A stretch of 64,000 nucleotides of DNA from assembly GCA_013398295.1 (NCBI GenBank), contig VZSF01001349.1:514030-578029 (forward strand), in the 5' to 3' direction. Below, one piece after another: positions 48,351-60,771 of this stretch; position 1 is the first letter of the stretch; each line of letters starts with the position of its first letter. The DNA is from Chionis minor. Its lineage: Eukaryota > Chordata > Aves > Charadriiformes > Chionididae. The notes under the pieces are model-generated. The model was not told the origin of the DNA and did not search any database. It saw only the letters and a program-made list of their open reading frames with translations. The position numbers and the translations under genes are program-made.

Positions 48351-49201
48351 ATTCTCATTGAAAAACAGCAATTATGTGTAGCTGACTTGGTTTTGAATAG
48401 GATTACAGTATGGTGTAAGCTGATCTTACGTTCTGAATTCTGCTAAATTGCTTTGGCTCAATTTACACTTGATTTCTGTATTGTAGCAAGAGGAACCTCA
48501 TTCTCAACTCAGACTGGGGAGATGACTTTTGAAATGTAGTATGCTTCTATCGGTCCAAGTTCTTGTGCAGAAAGTTACATCAGTATGAAAGTGTGATAAG
48601 CTAGTATATATTTCTTCGTGTATTTTTTTCTTCCTACCCAGTAAAGCTAAACACACAACTTGTTTATTTTTGTTTAAATAACAGTGAACTCTAGCTTCAT
48701 TTAGGCTTATACCTAATATGGTGCAAATGCAGTTAAAGTCGCATGACTTGAAAGCCTAGATAAGGAAGGATGGCATCGTTCCGTCTTGAGAGCATGGGCT
48801 ATCTGCTTGAGCCCACGTCTTCTTCAGCTGTTTCTTCTAGCATACATTAATCCTGCCCGTGCTCCCAAAAGAAATGATGACCCTCAATTGAATTCATGTT
48901 AATTTCTCTTCCCCCTTCCAATTTCCTCTTTCATATGGAAGATTAACCTTATGAAAAACCTCTGCAGCTTGAGGTCCCAGCCCCACCATCCCAGTTTGTG
49001 TGTATGCAAGTAACACTCGCTTTCCTTCTGTCAGTGTTTTGGTGAGATAAATTGCATCTCTTTGCTGTTAATCCACACAAACCTCAAAAGGAACCATATA
49101 GTAGGCAGAAACAAGAGTTTTCTAAGAATGTGCTTTAAGTAAACTTGCAGATGAGCGTTTTTCAGTATTGTCCCATTGCAAGTACTTCATCTTGGCAGAT
49201 G

Positions 49202-49264
49202 CCCTGCCTTTTAAAGATTAGAGCCCCTGCCTTTTAAAGATTAGAGCCCCTGCCTTTGAAAGAT
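49202..49264. repeat. 23-bp tandem repeat, 2.7 copies
   Basis: Unit CCCTGCCTTTTAAAGATTAG plus AGC, at 49202-49224 and 49225-49247 (identical), with a partial third copy to 49264 carrying one substitution (CTTTGAAAGAT). Two exactly identical copies suggest a recent duplication and therefore a possible length polymorphism. Confidence 0.9.
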
Positions 49265-51609
49265 CCTATGAAATATCAATGGCTAGCTGTATTTTTTTTT
49301 TCTATGAAGCCTTTTTTTACACGCTTAAATGCACGTGAACCATTTTAACCACAGATTTGCCAGCTAGGTGAAGCCACAGCTGACCTGAGTGTGTAGTCTT
49401 GCTTTGAATGGGAGGCTGCACTTGTATGAGCTGCGGTGGTGTCTTCTAACTAGAGCTTCTAACCTGAATCCCCAAGCAGGTTTTTCTGTTTCTGCAGCAA
49501 TGTACCTTTATCTTCCCATGCCCTAGAGCCCATTTTTTCCTTCTAGTAAAAGTTGTGGTACCTGGAGTTCTACGTCCGAATGTCCTAGAAGTGTGTTCAG
49601 ATGTAACTGGGGACTAAAGGAAAGAAACAGCTGGTGACATACAGGGTTTGCAAAACAGAGCAAAGGTGCTGTGGAGAAGTTGCAAGATGCCTCTCAATGA
49701 ACACCTTTATAACAGCCTCTCGGATCAGCCCAACTCCCAATTGATGGTTCTGTGCTTGCATTTCATAATTTTACTTTGCCCTTTCCTTAGGAGGGGCATG
49801 TTGGAAGACGAGTACTGCAGATGGTTCTCTGCAACGTTACAATGCTTAGTTTGGTTTTTTGGAAGCATCAAGATTTTAATTTTGCTTCTGCCTTCAGGGC
49901 CTAACTAATTTGCAATCTCATTTTTAAAAGTTGAACGTACTACCATTAGTTGTTATAACTTCCTGGGAGTGCTTTGTTTGCACTTGATTGTACCACAGAT
50001 ATTAAACTTCTCTAGTACGCTATCAGAGTAACCTTGCTTCTTGATGGCTATAACCTTGGATGGTTCCAAGGAGAAATATTTCCTTAAACCACCTCCATCA
50101 AAAAAAAAAAAAAAGCCATATACACCAGAGGGGCAAACTTCTGAGAATTCATTTTTAGGACATTAATAAAGGACTGGTAACAAAATACTTAATGTTTTTA
50201 TTCCTCTTCTTACTTTTTTCCTTTTTTTCTGAACAAGCAATCGGTATTTTTACTAAATTCTGCTGCTATAGGATGGGGTTGCTTCAGGCAACGTGGATTC
50301 AGTTGTGTGCCCTTTTCTCTTCAAAGGCTGCCCAGGCGAAGAAGCCAACCAGGCTGTGCCCAGCAAGCCCAGTGTGAGTGTTGGTGTGAGTGGGATGAAC
50401 TGGGTTATGCAGGGTCATGGGACATCGGTAGCGTGGCCTGGTGTGAAGGCGGCTGCTGCTGACAGCATTTCTGTTGGACAAGGGCAATCGGTTGTTGTCA
50501 GACAAACTTCAAAAAACGCATAATAAAAATGGAAAGATTTTTTTCATAGTTCTTGTTAAAGTATTTTCAGACGCAGAAGTGTGTGTGTGTTCAACCAAAC
50601 CGTTTAAATCCCAGGAATACCCAGCAGATGGCAGTTTGATCAAATATGTGTTTATTGGATTTATGTGGGACTCAAAAAAGCTTTAAATATTTATCCAAAG
50701 TCAATAAACCCCTGCTCATCAAATCATATGCTTACAGTTCTTTCAGTGCATTGAAATGGCATTAAACTGGCAGTCTAGCTTCCTATAGTGTTTGATTATA
50801 TAAAAGCTGATATTTTGAGCCTTGACTTAAACCCATAAAACTAAGCTGAAACTTTTACCAGTCCTTGCAGTAAACTTACAGTAGGAAATCACTTAAAAAA
50901 ACCCCCCTCTGAAGACTAAATAGCACAGTTTTGTCATGCTGTCTTGTACTCAGTATTTGTGAAGTATGTATTTTGGTACAGAAGCCCATCTGTACCTGGG
51001 ATAAGAAACTATATGGGAGAGGTTCGTTCTTGCATATATACAGATAGCTGCTTGTTTGTATGTGTGAGGAAGTACAAATGATAGTATTAAAGCAATAATT
51101 GGTCCATGCCTCTACCTCTATTGTATAAACTGTAAAGAGAATGCTTTATGTCACTCTATTATAGTTGAATGGAGGTGTGTGGTGTGCGCACTTAAACTTC
51201 GAAATACACAAAAATTCAGCTGCAGCAGGGAATTAAATATTGTGCTAGAACTCTGCACAATATAGGGTGTTATGGCTCTGTTATTTCTTCATGTTCTTGA
51301 TTATGGTTTTTTATGTCCATTTTCTACTTGGAAAAAAAAAAACCCAAATACTGCTTGCTCTTGTGCTTCTTCTCTTGAGTATATGTAGGTGTCTGAGTGT
51401 GTATGTGTAAGCGTCACGTAATGGTGCGTACTCTGTGGTCACCTGGTAGCCAAAGTTCTGCAGTACTATGTGTGATCCGAAGAGGAGTTACCGAGGACAT
51501 GTAGAGAGAAATTACATAAAAGCTTAACAAGCCAGGGAATCGGTGTAGTAGGCAAGGACCATGAAAAGAAGCTGTTTTTTCTGAATGCTTCCTGAATTAA
51601 CTATAGTTT
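49265..51609. other. Non-coding sequence
   Basis: No supportable gene. The interval 50280-50525 is somewhat richer in G and C and holds overlapping open frames on both strands. One of them (50293-50523) ends in TAATAAAA, so its stop overlaps a poly(A) hexamer. The peptide is unrecognised and has no good splice or start context, so it is not called. A homopolymer at 50100-50114 is low complexity. Confidence 0.45.
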
Positions 51610-51832
51610 TCATAGAATCACAGAATCACTTGGGTTGGAAGAGACCTACAAGATCATCGAGTCCAACCATAAACCTACACTGCCAAAACCACCCCTAACC
51701 CATGTCCCTCAGCACCACGTCTGCCCGGCTTTTAAATACCTCCAGGGTCGGCGATTCCACCACCTCCCTGGGCAGCCTGTTCCAGTGTTTGATAACCCTT
51801 TCGGTAAAGAAGTTTTTCCTAATTTGATTTTA
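51610..51832 (-). mobile_element. CR1 LINE 3' end (minus strand)
   Basis: The plus-strand text TCATAGAATCACAGAATCAC, then GGTTGGAAGAGACCTACAAG and GAGTCCAACC, is the reverse complement of the CR1 3' UTR. The element's 3' terminal (ATTCTRTGA)-type repeat is at 51610-51628. It continues through recognisable blocks such as TAAATACCTCCAGGG and CTCCCTGGGCAGCCTGTTCC to about 51832, where the 5'-truncated end lies. The 3' end is intact and divergence looks moderate, so this is the youngest-looking CR1 in the window. The 67-codon frame across it is not a gene. Confidence 0.95.
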
Positions 51833-54629
51833 GAATAAATCAAAGCAGTTAACGTGCTCACCTAAATAATTGGGGTTTCAGTCAAATGGTTTCTCATTCT
51901 TAGCACTGTCTGTTTTCATGTGGGAATGCTTCAAATTCTGAAAGTTTCTTGTTCCCCTGTAAATGTCTATCAAGCTTAATTTACTGAGACTTTTAAGATG
52001 TGGCTTTGGTTTGTTTTCTTGGCTTCTGTAAGTGTTTGTTTACTTAAATATTTTACTTACAATTATTTAAATATTTATTTAAAATACTTTAGTCACTTAA
52101 ATGAAAGAGATGTGGGGACCTCTGAAACGGAAACACAGGTTGCACCTCTTTAGCTGAATAGGAAATGTCATGTAATGCCTTGTCAATGTCATGCCTTGTA
52201 ATGGCTGTGGTCTTCACACACAGACCTACCTGTGCCGAAACTGGAAACATTCGAATACTGGTTCAACAAACAAGTATTTTAGTAGTTTTCACCAAGCAGA
52301 ATGGTTATATAGATTGATTGGATGGGGGTTTTATTCTGTTTTTCTTTACATACATATGGTCCGGGCCAGAAATTGCTCCTTGCATTTCTGCTGGGTTTTC
52401 TAAGACCTGACCAGGAAAACCCAGCCACACCACCTAGTCCTCAGTTATGTCGTTGACTTTCTGCTTGATGCTAGGCCACTAGAATAAAGTATACTTGGAG
52501 AAAACCATACAGATTTTCTTAATTACCCAATTTAACAATTCCTGATTAAATGCAAAGATGACTCAAAGGGTATATCTAATGCTTTTATTTTCTAGTTAGA
52601 TTTCCCCTATAATAGGAACACTTCCAAATGCTGCTATTTTGGTGGTAGTTCTTCAGTTTGTATGGAGAGACTCAACATCATCTTAAAGTGAAAAGGAGTA
52701 CCTTACAAATTAAAAAAAAAAAAAAAAATAATCCTAGAGTGGATCAATGTTGCCTGCTCTCTTTACAGTTAGATTCTTTCATTTGGCATGAGATGTTAAT
52801 GCTTCTTATGCAATTCTTAGACCCTAGTACGGGCTGTCTCTCATGTTTTCTGTTAGTCCTGCATAGTTTCAGGGGGTGGAAGGGAAGGATTTCATCACTG
52901 GAATACACACAGCAAAGTAATATGATCAGACTGAAGCTTGACACACTGAGTAATCTGTAATATGCTAACGTTTCAGTATCATGTTAGTATTGCGTTAGAC
53001 TAATATGACACTAATGCAAAATGACAGGAAAAATGACTAATACAATAAGACTTTCATATATTACTGTAGGGCTGCCATATCTGTCCTTTCTAATTCACCT
53101 GAAACCCTGCTTAAATGCAGAATGAGAGCTACATCTAGAGCATAGCTGGGGGAAAACCCCATTTTAGGAAGAAGGCCGTTAACTAAGATCGAAATAATCT
53201 TGCAACGCTCGTGCTTTATATACTAAGAATGATGGCAATTTTCCCAGAAGGATACGGTGCTGTGGTAAACTCTAATAATTTATTTGAACTGGTGGTGGCT
53301 GCAGTGATGACTGAACATAAGTCTCTCTGCATTTTTAATTGATAACAATATCATTTCAATAGAAGGGACTAGGATGCCATCCTGCGTCTGGAAACCTTGT
53401 TATGAAGGATTGGTTCTAATAACAGAGGTGTGTTTGTGTGTTTTTTTTTTTAGCAATCCTTTCAACTTTCTAAATTCCAAAATGGAAAGGATGAAGAAGT
53501 AGCACTGTACTTTAAAGCATACACAATTCCTGATTTTTGATAGCACATACAGTTGTTATGGTGAACAAGAGAATACTTTTTCCGAATCTCCATGCTTTGT
53601 TAACTGTCCTGCAGAACTGCAGTTCTGTGTGGTTTTACATATACACTGAATTACTTTAAAAAGCATTTACTGATGCCTGTTACTGACTTAACTGCTCTTC
53701 CCTGGGCTCTTACGATTAGAATGTAACAGTGAGATTATTTTAGAAGCTTAAATTCTAGGCTACTGAGTAATAGTTGTGTTCAGCTAGTTGTGCATGTATG
53801 TATGTGTCTGATAATTGAATAATGAGCTGAAGTAGAATTAGAAAGACATCTTGAACAGGGACGTGTTAAAGAAGTCTAAAGATCTGTAGGGATTTCAGAT
53901 ACAGTTCTGGGGTAACACAACAAGAACCTCAGTGGAGGTCATAAAAAGAGGCACGCAAGTTTAACACTGGAGCACTATGCTTGTTCTTTCTTTGGGTGTT
54001 GCTCTTGTGGTTGGTAGAAAGGTTGATGAAAAGTTTCCTGAAAGATTGTCAGCTTTCTTAATGATCTCCCCTCCAGTCCTTTACTGCTTGCTCAGGACCA
54101 AGCGTGTAATGCTACAGGATGTCCCTGGGCATCTTTCCAAATTAAACCAACCCTGAGCAAAACTGAGTGTCCACATGGGAACACAAGGCATCCCCATGTT
54201 AGCAGGTCTTTGTACAGTCTGTTTGAACCGACTTGGATATCCATCTTCCTTGCTTCCTGGGACTGACTTTCTATGTTGTTTACTAGCTAAGACAGCTTTA
54301 TGATTTATCAGGTTGCTGTCACCCTTTGTTCAGAAAGTTTAGGTAAAAGCAGCATGGTGGTAGAATTTGACTGTAATGGTAATGCAAAACCAAGTAAAAT
54401 AACCTTCTTCCCCTCAAAGAGGAAATATTAAGATAAAAATATTTTAAAATACTTGGCGTATGTACATGTGTTAAAATAAGCATTTTAAAGTTAAAGCTAA
54501 GCAAGTTAAAATAAGCAAGTTGAAGTAATACTTCCATTTTTTTGTATTTAAATGCTGTAACAAACTGTGACATTATTGGCAATGGAATAAACCGGTACCC
54601 TGTTGTGAAGAGTGCGCTGTCAGAACTAA
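51833..54629. other. Non-coding sequence
   Basis: AT-rich unique DNA. There is a poly(A) tract at about 52711-52728 and a poly(T) tract at about 53440-53452. Open frames on both strands are short and unrecognised. Confidence 0.5.
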
Positions 54630-54796
54630 CATAAACCTGCACCTGGGGAGGAATAACTCCGTGCACCGGTACAGGTTAGGGGTTGACCTGCTGGAAAGCA
54701 GAGAAGGATCTGGGAGTCCTGGTGGACAACCAGTTGACCATGGGCCAGCAATGTGCCCCTGTGGCCAAGGAGGCCAGTGGTCTCCTAGGGTGTAGT
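54630..54796 (+). mobile_element. Short CR1 LINE fragment (ORF2 C-terminal to RT core)
   Basis: Plus-strand matches to CR1 ORF2 consensus as I recall it: CTGCACCTGGGGAGGAATAA (LHLGRNN), CCGGTACAGGTTAGGGG, GACCTGCTGGAAAGCAG, GATCTGGGAGTCCTGGTGGA (DLGVLVD), and AGCAATGTGCCCCTGTGGCC. A small deletion between LLES and the KDLGVLVD block shifts the frame. Truncated at both ends. It corresponds to the same ORF2 region as the downstream half of the 40196-40785 copy. Confidence 0.9.
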
Positions 54797-57700
54797 AATA
54801 AAGCTATGAGCATCAAGTAGAAAACAAGTGGTCACGAGCGGATGTAAATATGAAGTCTGTATACTCTTACAGTTTCCCCACATTAAGTTAAAGATTAGTG
54901 AGTTCACCTTTTGTTTCTTTCTCTTACCCAATGTGTTTGTTTATTGAATATTCAATATACCGGTCAGATCATAACAATTATGGTACTGTTGTAGGCTGAA
55001 CTCGGGTTTTGTAACCGAGACCAGAATATTCTTTAGTGTATGGAGTTCCTAGGCATGGCTTATGGGTACTGAATTTGTAGGTACAACTTTGGAAACTAAA
55101 GGTAGTAGTGATGGATTGCTTTCTTCTGCCTGGTTTTAATCAAACCCACAGCATTATGGTAATGTATTTCTCATTCTTAGGGATGAGAGTGAAAGAAAAT
55201 GTGGATTTTGATATTGTACCTGCTGCTAAGTAGCTGTTAATGATTAGCGTTGCACGTGTAAATTGCTGGAGAGCTCATCTTGGAGAGGTTATTTGGAACC
55301 TTGCCATGCTTAATGTACTGGACAGTTTAAAGCTCACCAAGTTCAAGATTTAGGACAGATGAGTGTCTAAGCTACTGTTCAAGGTTTGAAATGGTAGTGA
55401 CTCTGCAGTCTCCCCAGGCAATCTCCTCACTCTCTACTAATAGAAGGGGTTTTGTTTGCATTTAAGCCGAAGCTTTCTCATTGTAATTCAAACCCATTAC
55501 TAGTCCTGTTCACGATGGGCATGCAGAACAGATTATTTTCTTCTTCTTTGTATAGCAGTAGGGGGTTATAAATGTGTCCCTTTTTGTAGAGAAACTTCAG
55601 GTGAGAGTTTGGGAACCCTGCAGTCCTATTCTTGTATACTGCCTGTGTGAAACTACAGGGAAGTATCTTTATTCTGTTCTCATCAATATGTAAACTATGA
55701 TTCCCTTCTCAGCATGAAGATACTCATGAGGCAGTGGTGAAAATTAATGTGCATTATCACTGCTAGCATTTTAACAGGGGGCTCCCCATAGTTATTTCTT
55801 AGCCTGACAACCCTTCTCAAGGATGGGAAGACGGGAGAATGGAGATGAAGTGTTTTTTCTAATCTTCCCGGTTAAGTAATGCAAAAAAGTATTTTGAGCC
55901 AGGTATTAAAATACTTTGGTTAAAAACCAGCAGAAGTGGAAAATATTTTTTTTTTTTTTGCAAAGAGTACATTGGGTGGTGTGGTGACATGGGTTTGTAG
56001 CTACTTTGCATAGTATGCAAGAGGACAGAGAAAGCTGTAAACCTTGTCAAGGAAGCTGTTTGTTTCCAAAGCAGCAATTGGAGGTTTTGACAAGATGTCA
56101 GGTTGCTCTTGAAGTTCTCCAGCAGTCACTCAGTCATTCTGCAATTACAGTTAAGCTAGAGTGTCTTCAGAGATACTGCCATTTTACGCATACACAAAAT
56201 AGAAAGGTACATGGTTGACTGTTGCGTACGTGTTCTGTAGACTTCCACGCAGCAGGCGTATTCTGTCCCCTGTGTTGCTGCTAAGAACAGAGTGGGGCAA
56301 TTTCCAGGAAAGCCAACAATAGTCAGGATCTGGTGAATCTGGTGTCAACAGATGACCAGTGAATCTGGTCAAACGGGGGTAACAATCCAGAGGTGGTAGT
56401 CATTAAGCAAGAAGTTGTGATGTGAGTTACGACTGGCGAAGGAGAAAAGATCTGCTACCGAACTAAAGAACAGGGTGGGGGGTTTGGGGTTTTAATGCTG
56501 ACTGTGCAGGATGCGACCTAAAGGATATTAAGTCACTGTTAGACCTACGTCACGCGGGGCAATGGCTCTGCGCAGGCTTACCGTTGTTAAGGTGCCTTTG
56601 CTGAAGTCAGTGGAACAAGGTTTATTAAAGTAGTACACGGAAGAAAGAGGAATCCAGCATTTCTTCCCAGAGGGATCCACCTTTCATGCCTAGACGTGGA
56701 TCTTTCCCAAAGAAAGACTTCATTGCAGAGAACATAGTTGTATCTAGACTTTAATCAAATTCTACATGTTATACAATTCCAGTGATGTTTTTTAAATAGC
56801 TTTTATATATCACTTTCCAAGTGATGCCTCTTTCTTCTCGCATACTTCCTGTCCTTCTCAACATTCAGTTTCACAAACAGCAAAGAATAGAATAGGAAGG
56901 AGCTCTAGAGGTCACAAGTTCTAAAAATTAAGCAGTATTTGAAGGAACAAAGCCTACTGTCTACATACTCAGTTAAAGTGTGTGGAGTATTAGTATCATA
57001 TAGCAGATAGCTGTTGACTAGAATGGTACGGTTTATATGTTCCTCTACTGTAAGTGTAAATATTAGCTTATCTGTAGTTAAAATTCAAAGTGGATTCAGT
57101 TATGAAATGTGAGAACCAAAAGCTAATAAAGGTGAACAGATAAGGGTTTAGACTGGATGTTTAATATCCATCTGTATCTTCAAGTAACTAGACTTTGACT
57201 GCTTATTGGAAAAAAAGACAGTATCTGATTCTAATGTAGCATGTTTACCATTCAAAATCACAGAAACATGCAAGCAAAGTGAAGTTAGTATCACTGAAAT
57301 GAAATTAATAAAGCATTCAAGTCAAAGTAAATTCGTGTTGTATTGATGTAAACAACCAAATTGATCGAATCACCAGGATAACAAAGGAGAGGTGGTGGAG
57401 CTTATAAAGTCTGAGAATGGATCTACAGAGGTACGTGGGTTTTTTTAGTGAGTTACGAAACAATTGTGCAGAAAATAGAAAAATTTAGCCTTTAATTTTC
57501 CTAGTGTTTTAATAAAAGAAAATTTTAATGTCAGAACAGTTAACCCTTTTAGAAGGAATACTTAAGACCTTCTCAGATCTAGTCTTCTGATTAGTGATTA
57601 ATCATCTGTCGGTATTCCAATTCCAACTTGAACTGTAGTAAACAAAAATATAGCAAGGCTTGGGTGCTAAAATTGTGTATGATAACTTCAAATATTTGAG

Positions 57701-58962
57701 TTTTGGTGTGGAGTTTAAAATGTGTGGGAATATGGGACCTTTTGTCTCATGCGTTTTTGTTGTACAGACTCGTGTAATGTGTGCAATTTACTTTTTCTCA
57801 CCTGTTAAACTGCCTACGTGCGCTGAGTCCTCTCCCAGCCAAGTGCCTTCTAGAAGTACGCAAGACAAGAAAAGAATAAAACCTTTGTCTTCTATAGTCT
57901 TTTCGTCCTTCTAGACTGGGACCTGCAGGTGTTGGATTGTCAGAAACAAACTCTAAGGCAGTTGATTGTTTCCCAGCAATCCCAGTTACTCCTCTTCTGT
58001 CCATCCACGTGAAAAATTTCAGACAATTGTGGCTATGCTCTCTTTCTGCTTTGATTAAGAGCTATGAAGTGAACATTTGTTTTCTGGGATGCTCATCTTG
58101 ATGGCATTATCAAGATGAAATTAATTTAAAATAAATTAAAAAATTATGTGTTCTCTACACTTAGACTTTTGCCCTCCCAATTTTTGTATTTATTCATGGT
58201 TTTAGTGCTGGAGTGGAGTTCTATTTAGCTTCAAATTAGAGAGCTTGTCAAGACTATCACAGAGGAAGAGAGAAGAAGGGTCTTATAACTGGCTTCTATT
58301 ACATGCTCGCTGCGTCAAAGTTTTCTACCTTTCTTTTTGCATCTGCATTTTTATTTTTTTTATTGTTTCTCCACTCTTCATCCAAACCTTCTAGCCTTTG
58401 CTATCTTTGGAAACTCCATTTGCATTTGATGAAAAGGTATTGCGACTTAGGATATTTAAAAGTAATTTTTATCCTCTTTTATTCTGTGCTCAGAAGGAAG
58501 GGATTTGGGACCACCGAGCTCCTGAGTGGGGGCTGGTTGTTGCTGGTACAAATGGGCGATGGGCTCAACTGACAGGTTTCAGTATCTGCTTCCTCCCTGT
58601 GCGCCTGGCCCATTTAATATTGTTAAAACAAAGTCAGTGTTGGTTTATGACCATTATTAGTGCTTGTTGAACTGCATACTTTGATTTGCTATTTATGTAA
58701 AAAAGCGGTATTTTATTTGCAAGAGGAGACTTTTCAGGCTGATTTATACCTTTGCTGGGTTGTTTTTTGATATGTATGTTTACTTGATCAGTGTAACACT
58801 TACGTTGACGGTTAGATTGATGTCCCGAACCTATTCATTTCCTTGCTTTTAAGTAGACAATTGTTAAAGGATGTGCTAGTTTACTGTGGTGCAACTCAGC
58901 AACCTCAAATAATTTTTGAAATGTGTTTGCTTATAGAACTTTATGCCTGCATGCCACATACA
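54797..58962. other. Non-coding sequence
   Basis: No supportable gene. A 12-15 base T run at about 55947-55961 is low complexity. The interval 56520-56600 has a few CpGs. Short open frames are unrecognised. Confidence 0.5.
56885..56925 (-). mobile_element. Possible very short CR1 3'-end remnant
   Basis: AGAATAGAATAGGAAGGAGC followed by TCTAGAGGTCACAAGTTCT resembles the CR1 3' UTR pattern 'agaat..ggaagggacctctagaggtcatctagtcc' in reverse orientation. Only about 40 bases match, so this could be chance. Confidence 0.25.
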
Positions 58963-59019
58963 AAAAAAAAAAAAAAAAAAAAAAATCAGGANNNAAAAAA
59001 AAAAAAAAAAAAAAAAAAG
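58963..59019. repeat. Poly(A) tract interrupted by an NNN gap
   Basis: A long A run (about 58962-58985) is followed by TCAGGA, then NNN at 58992-58994, then another A run ending GAAATCAGGAGAG. Frames of Lys or Phe codons across it are artefacts. Confidence 0.9.
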
Positions 59020-60657
59020 AAATCAGGAGAGAGGAACATTTGTCATAAGTAGCTTCTTTTCCAGTAATCCATACTGGAAAATCCATACTGATTTTCTTGC
59101 CAGTACAGTTGGAATCGTTTTCTGATGCGTCATCGATGTTTGTCTGGAATGGTGGGAGACTTATCATCCTCAATTACATGAATTAACTCTGTAATTCCAA
59201 CGGAAGCCTCGTGCCACCTCGAATTCCAGTGTGCAGGTCCTCATCAGGAAGCTTCCACTTTCTTCTTACTTGTTTGTCTCTTCAGGTTCTGTGTTCGCAG
59301 GGTTCTGTATAATATTTTGAACAGAAGGAAAGGTTTTAATACATCTAGTGAATCCTTGCTGTGGTGAGATGGTGTCTTATTCTTTCTCGATGCCCGCAGA
59401 CTTGGAAGTACTCAAAACCCGATGTTCTGCTCTTTGCAAGACTTTTAATATTGACGAAGAGCTTTGTATGTGTAACAGTTATTTTGAAATAACTATTATC
59501 TGCTGGCGTTTTAGAAAAGTTGTTATGCTGGGGGTGTGCAGTTTGCTTGTCACTGTGCTAGTTAGCATCATTTGAGAATTAGTCGGGTTGATCGTGTTGC
59601 AGAAAAGTAATGTTTATCTTGTTTTAGCTGCAACGGTCTATGCATAAAAGCGAGGAAAGGCTTGAGAAGAGAAAGAATATTATTAAGCTGTCTGTTGTAG
59701 GTAGACAAAGCAAAACTCTCTGGAATACAGAGCTGTTGCTGGGACCTAGTGAAGGGTTGAGTCCAAAAACTTGTCTGTTTACTAGCTGTACTAGTTCATG
59801 GAGTAATAACTACTGCTTTGCATTATGAATGCGGGGAGGGAAAAAAGAGCTTAATTAGTTTACAGTTCTAAAAGTTTTTAGAGAAAAGAGGCAACTTTCA
59901 TTTTTAAAGTTGAGGAGGCTGTATTTTTCAATATTAAGGCCAACGGCTTCATCGTACTGATGAGTAATAAGAAATTTTGACGTCTAAATCATTAGTAGAT
60001 TTATTCTATGATTAATAAACAGGCCAGGAAAAAATATTGTATTTGTCTGAAAAATAATAAACCCCCCATAAATTAGAAAATGTTTGCTTTGCTGAGGTAC
60101 TTAGTGTTTTGTAGCCCAGAAGAATAATGTAGCTGGAAGAATGAATAGCAAGTGATAAGTGCTTAAATGGTACCATAAATCACATTTTAGAAGCTTGCCA
60201 ATATGTTTTACAAAATGGATTTCTATAGACAAATGGAGAAAAATGTAAAATAAAGGAACACACTGTGAAAATGGCAGTAATAGAGCAGTGTCTTTACAGC
60301 AGTATGTGGTGTAATTTAAATCGGAGAGAACTCTAAAATGAAGATCTGGTAACAGCAGCTCTGTGATAGTACGGCACGTTTGGGCTCATGGTTTAGAAGT
60401 TGTTTGTTTTTTTAAATTCTAGTAAACATAAGTCTCCTTTAGAGACTCTTATATTTTGGTGCAAATGGGCATCTGCCTCAGCAAAACAAAGCTCTTAAAC
60501 ATCATTTGTGACTTGCTATTTGTAAATACATACTTGCATTCATAAAATTCAGACTATTGCTGGAGCAAAAGCCTAGTTTTGACGCACCATTGGAGGCACG
60601 TGCCATCTTTAATTTCACTCTTATAAGCTCAACAGATGGAAAGTCATGTTTCCTCAG
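59020..60657. other. Non-coding sequence
   Basis: No supportable gene. Open frames at 59348-59575 and 59640-59828 are unrecognised. AT-rich with several A/T homopolymers. Confidence 0.5.
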
Positions 60658-60771
60658 GAAGCAGTTAAGGCTCCCGTGCTCTGCTCTCAGCATATTCGTC
60701 AGTGTGTCATGTCATCTTTGACACAGCATCAAGGTTTTGTCATCTGGCTTCCTCATAAGCCACTGGAGAAG
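60658..60771 (+). other. Possible 114-bp exon, unrecognised
   Basis: An acceptor-like TGTTTCCTCAG at 60647-60657 and a donor GAGAAG|GTAATG at 60771/60772 bound a 114-base stretch. It is open in phase 0 for 38 codons (starts EAVKAPVLC, ends HKPLEK). The frame continues open through the donor to 60870. The polypyrimidine tract is weak and I do not recognise the peptide, so this may well be chance. Confidence 0.15.

Larger units (their letters stand above)
40786..49201. other. Non-coding sequence, mostly unique
   Basis: No supportable gene over 8.4 kb. An AT-rich inverted repeat lies at 41531-41560. The interval 47560-48010 is complex, non-repetitive sequence, and 48280-48350 contains a weak match to the 'GGATCTC..AAGCA.TT' type of ancient retroposon tails that I cannot confirm. 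Open frames up to 107 codons (43956-44279) show no domain. Confidence 0.45.

Noticed and set aside
50293..50523. 76-codon frame ending in a stop that overlaps AATAAA
   Set aside because: The stop/poly(A) overlap is suggestive, but there is no recognisable peptide, the frame starts without good context and competing frames are open on both strands.
51635..51838. 67-codon plus-strand ORF
   Set aside because: Antisense reading of a CR1 3' UTR.
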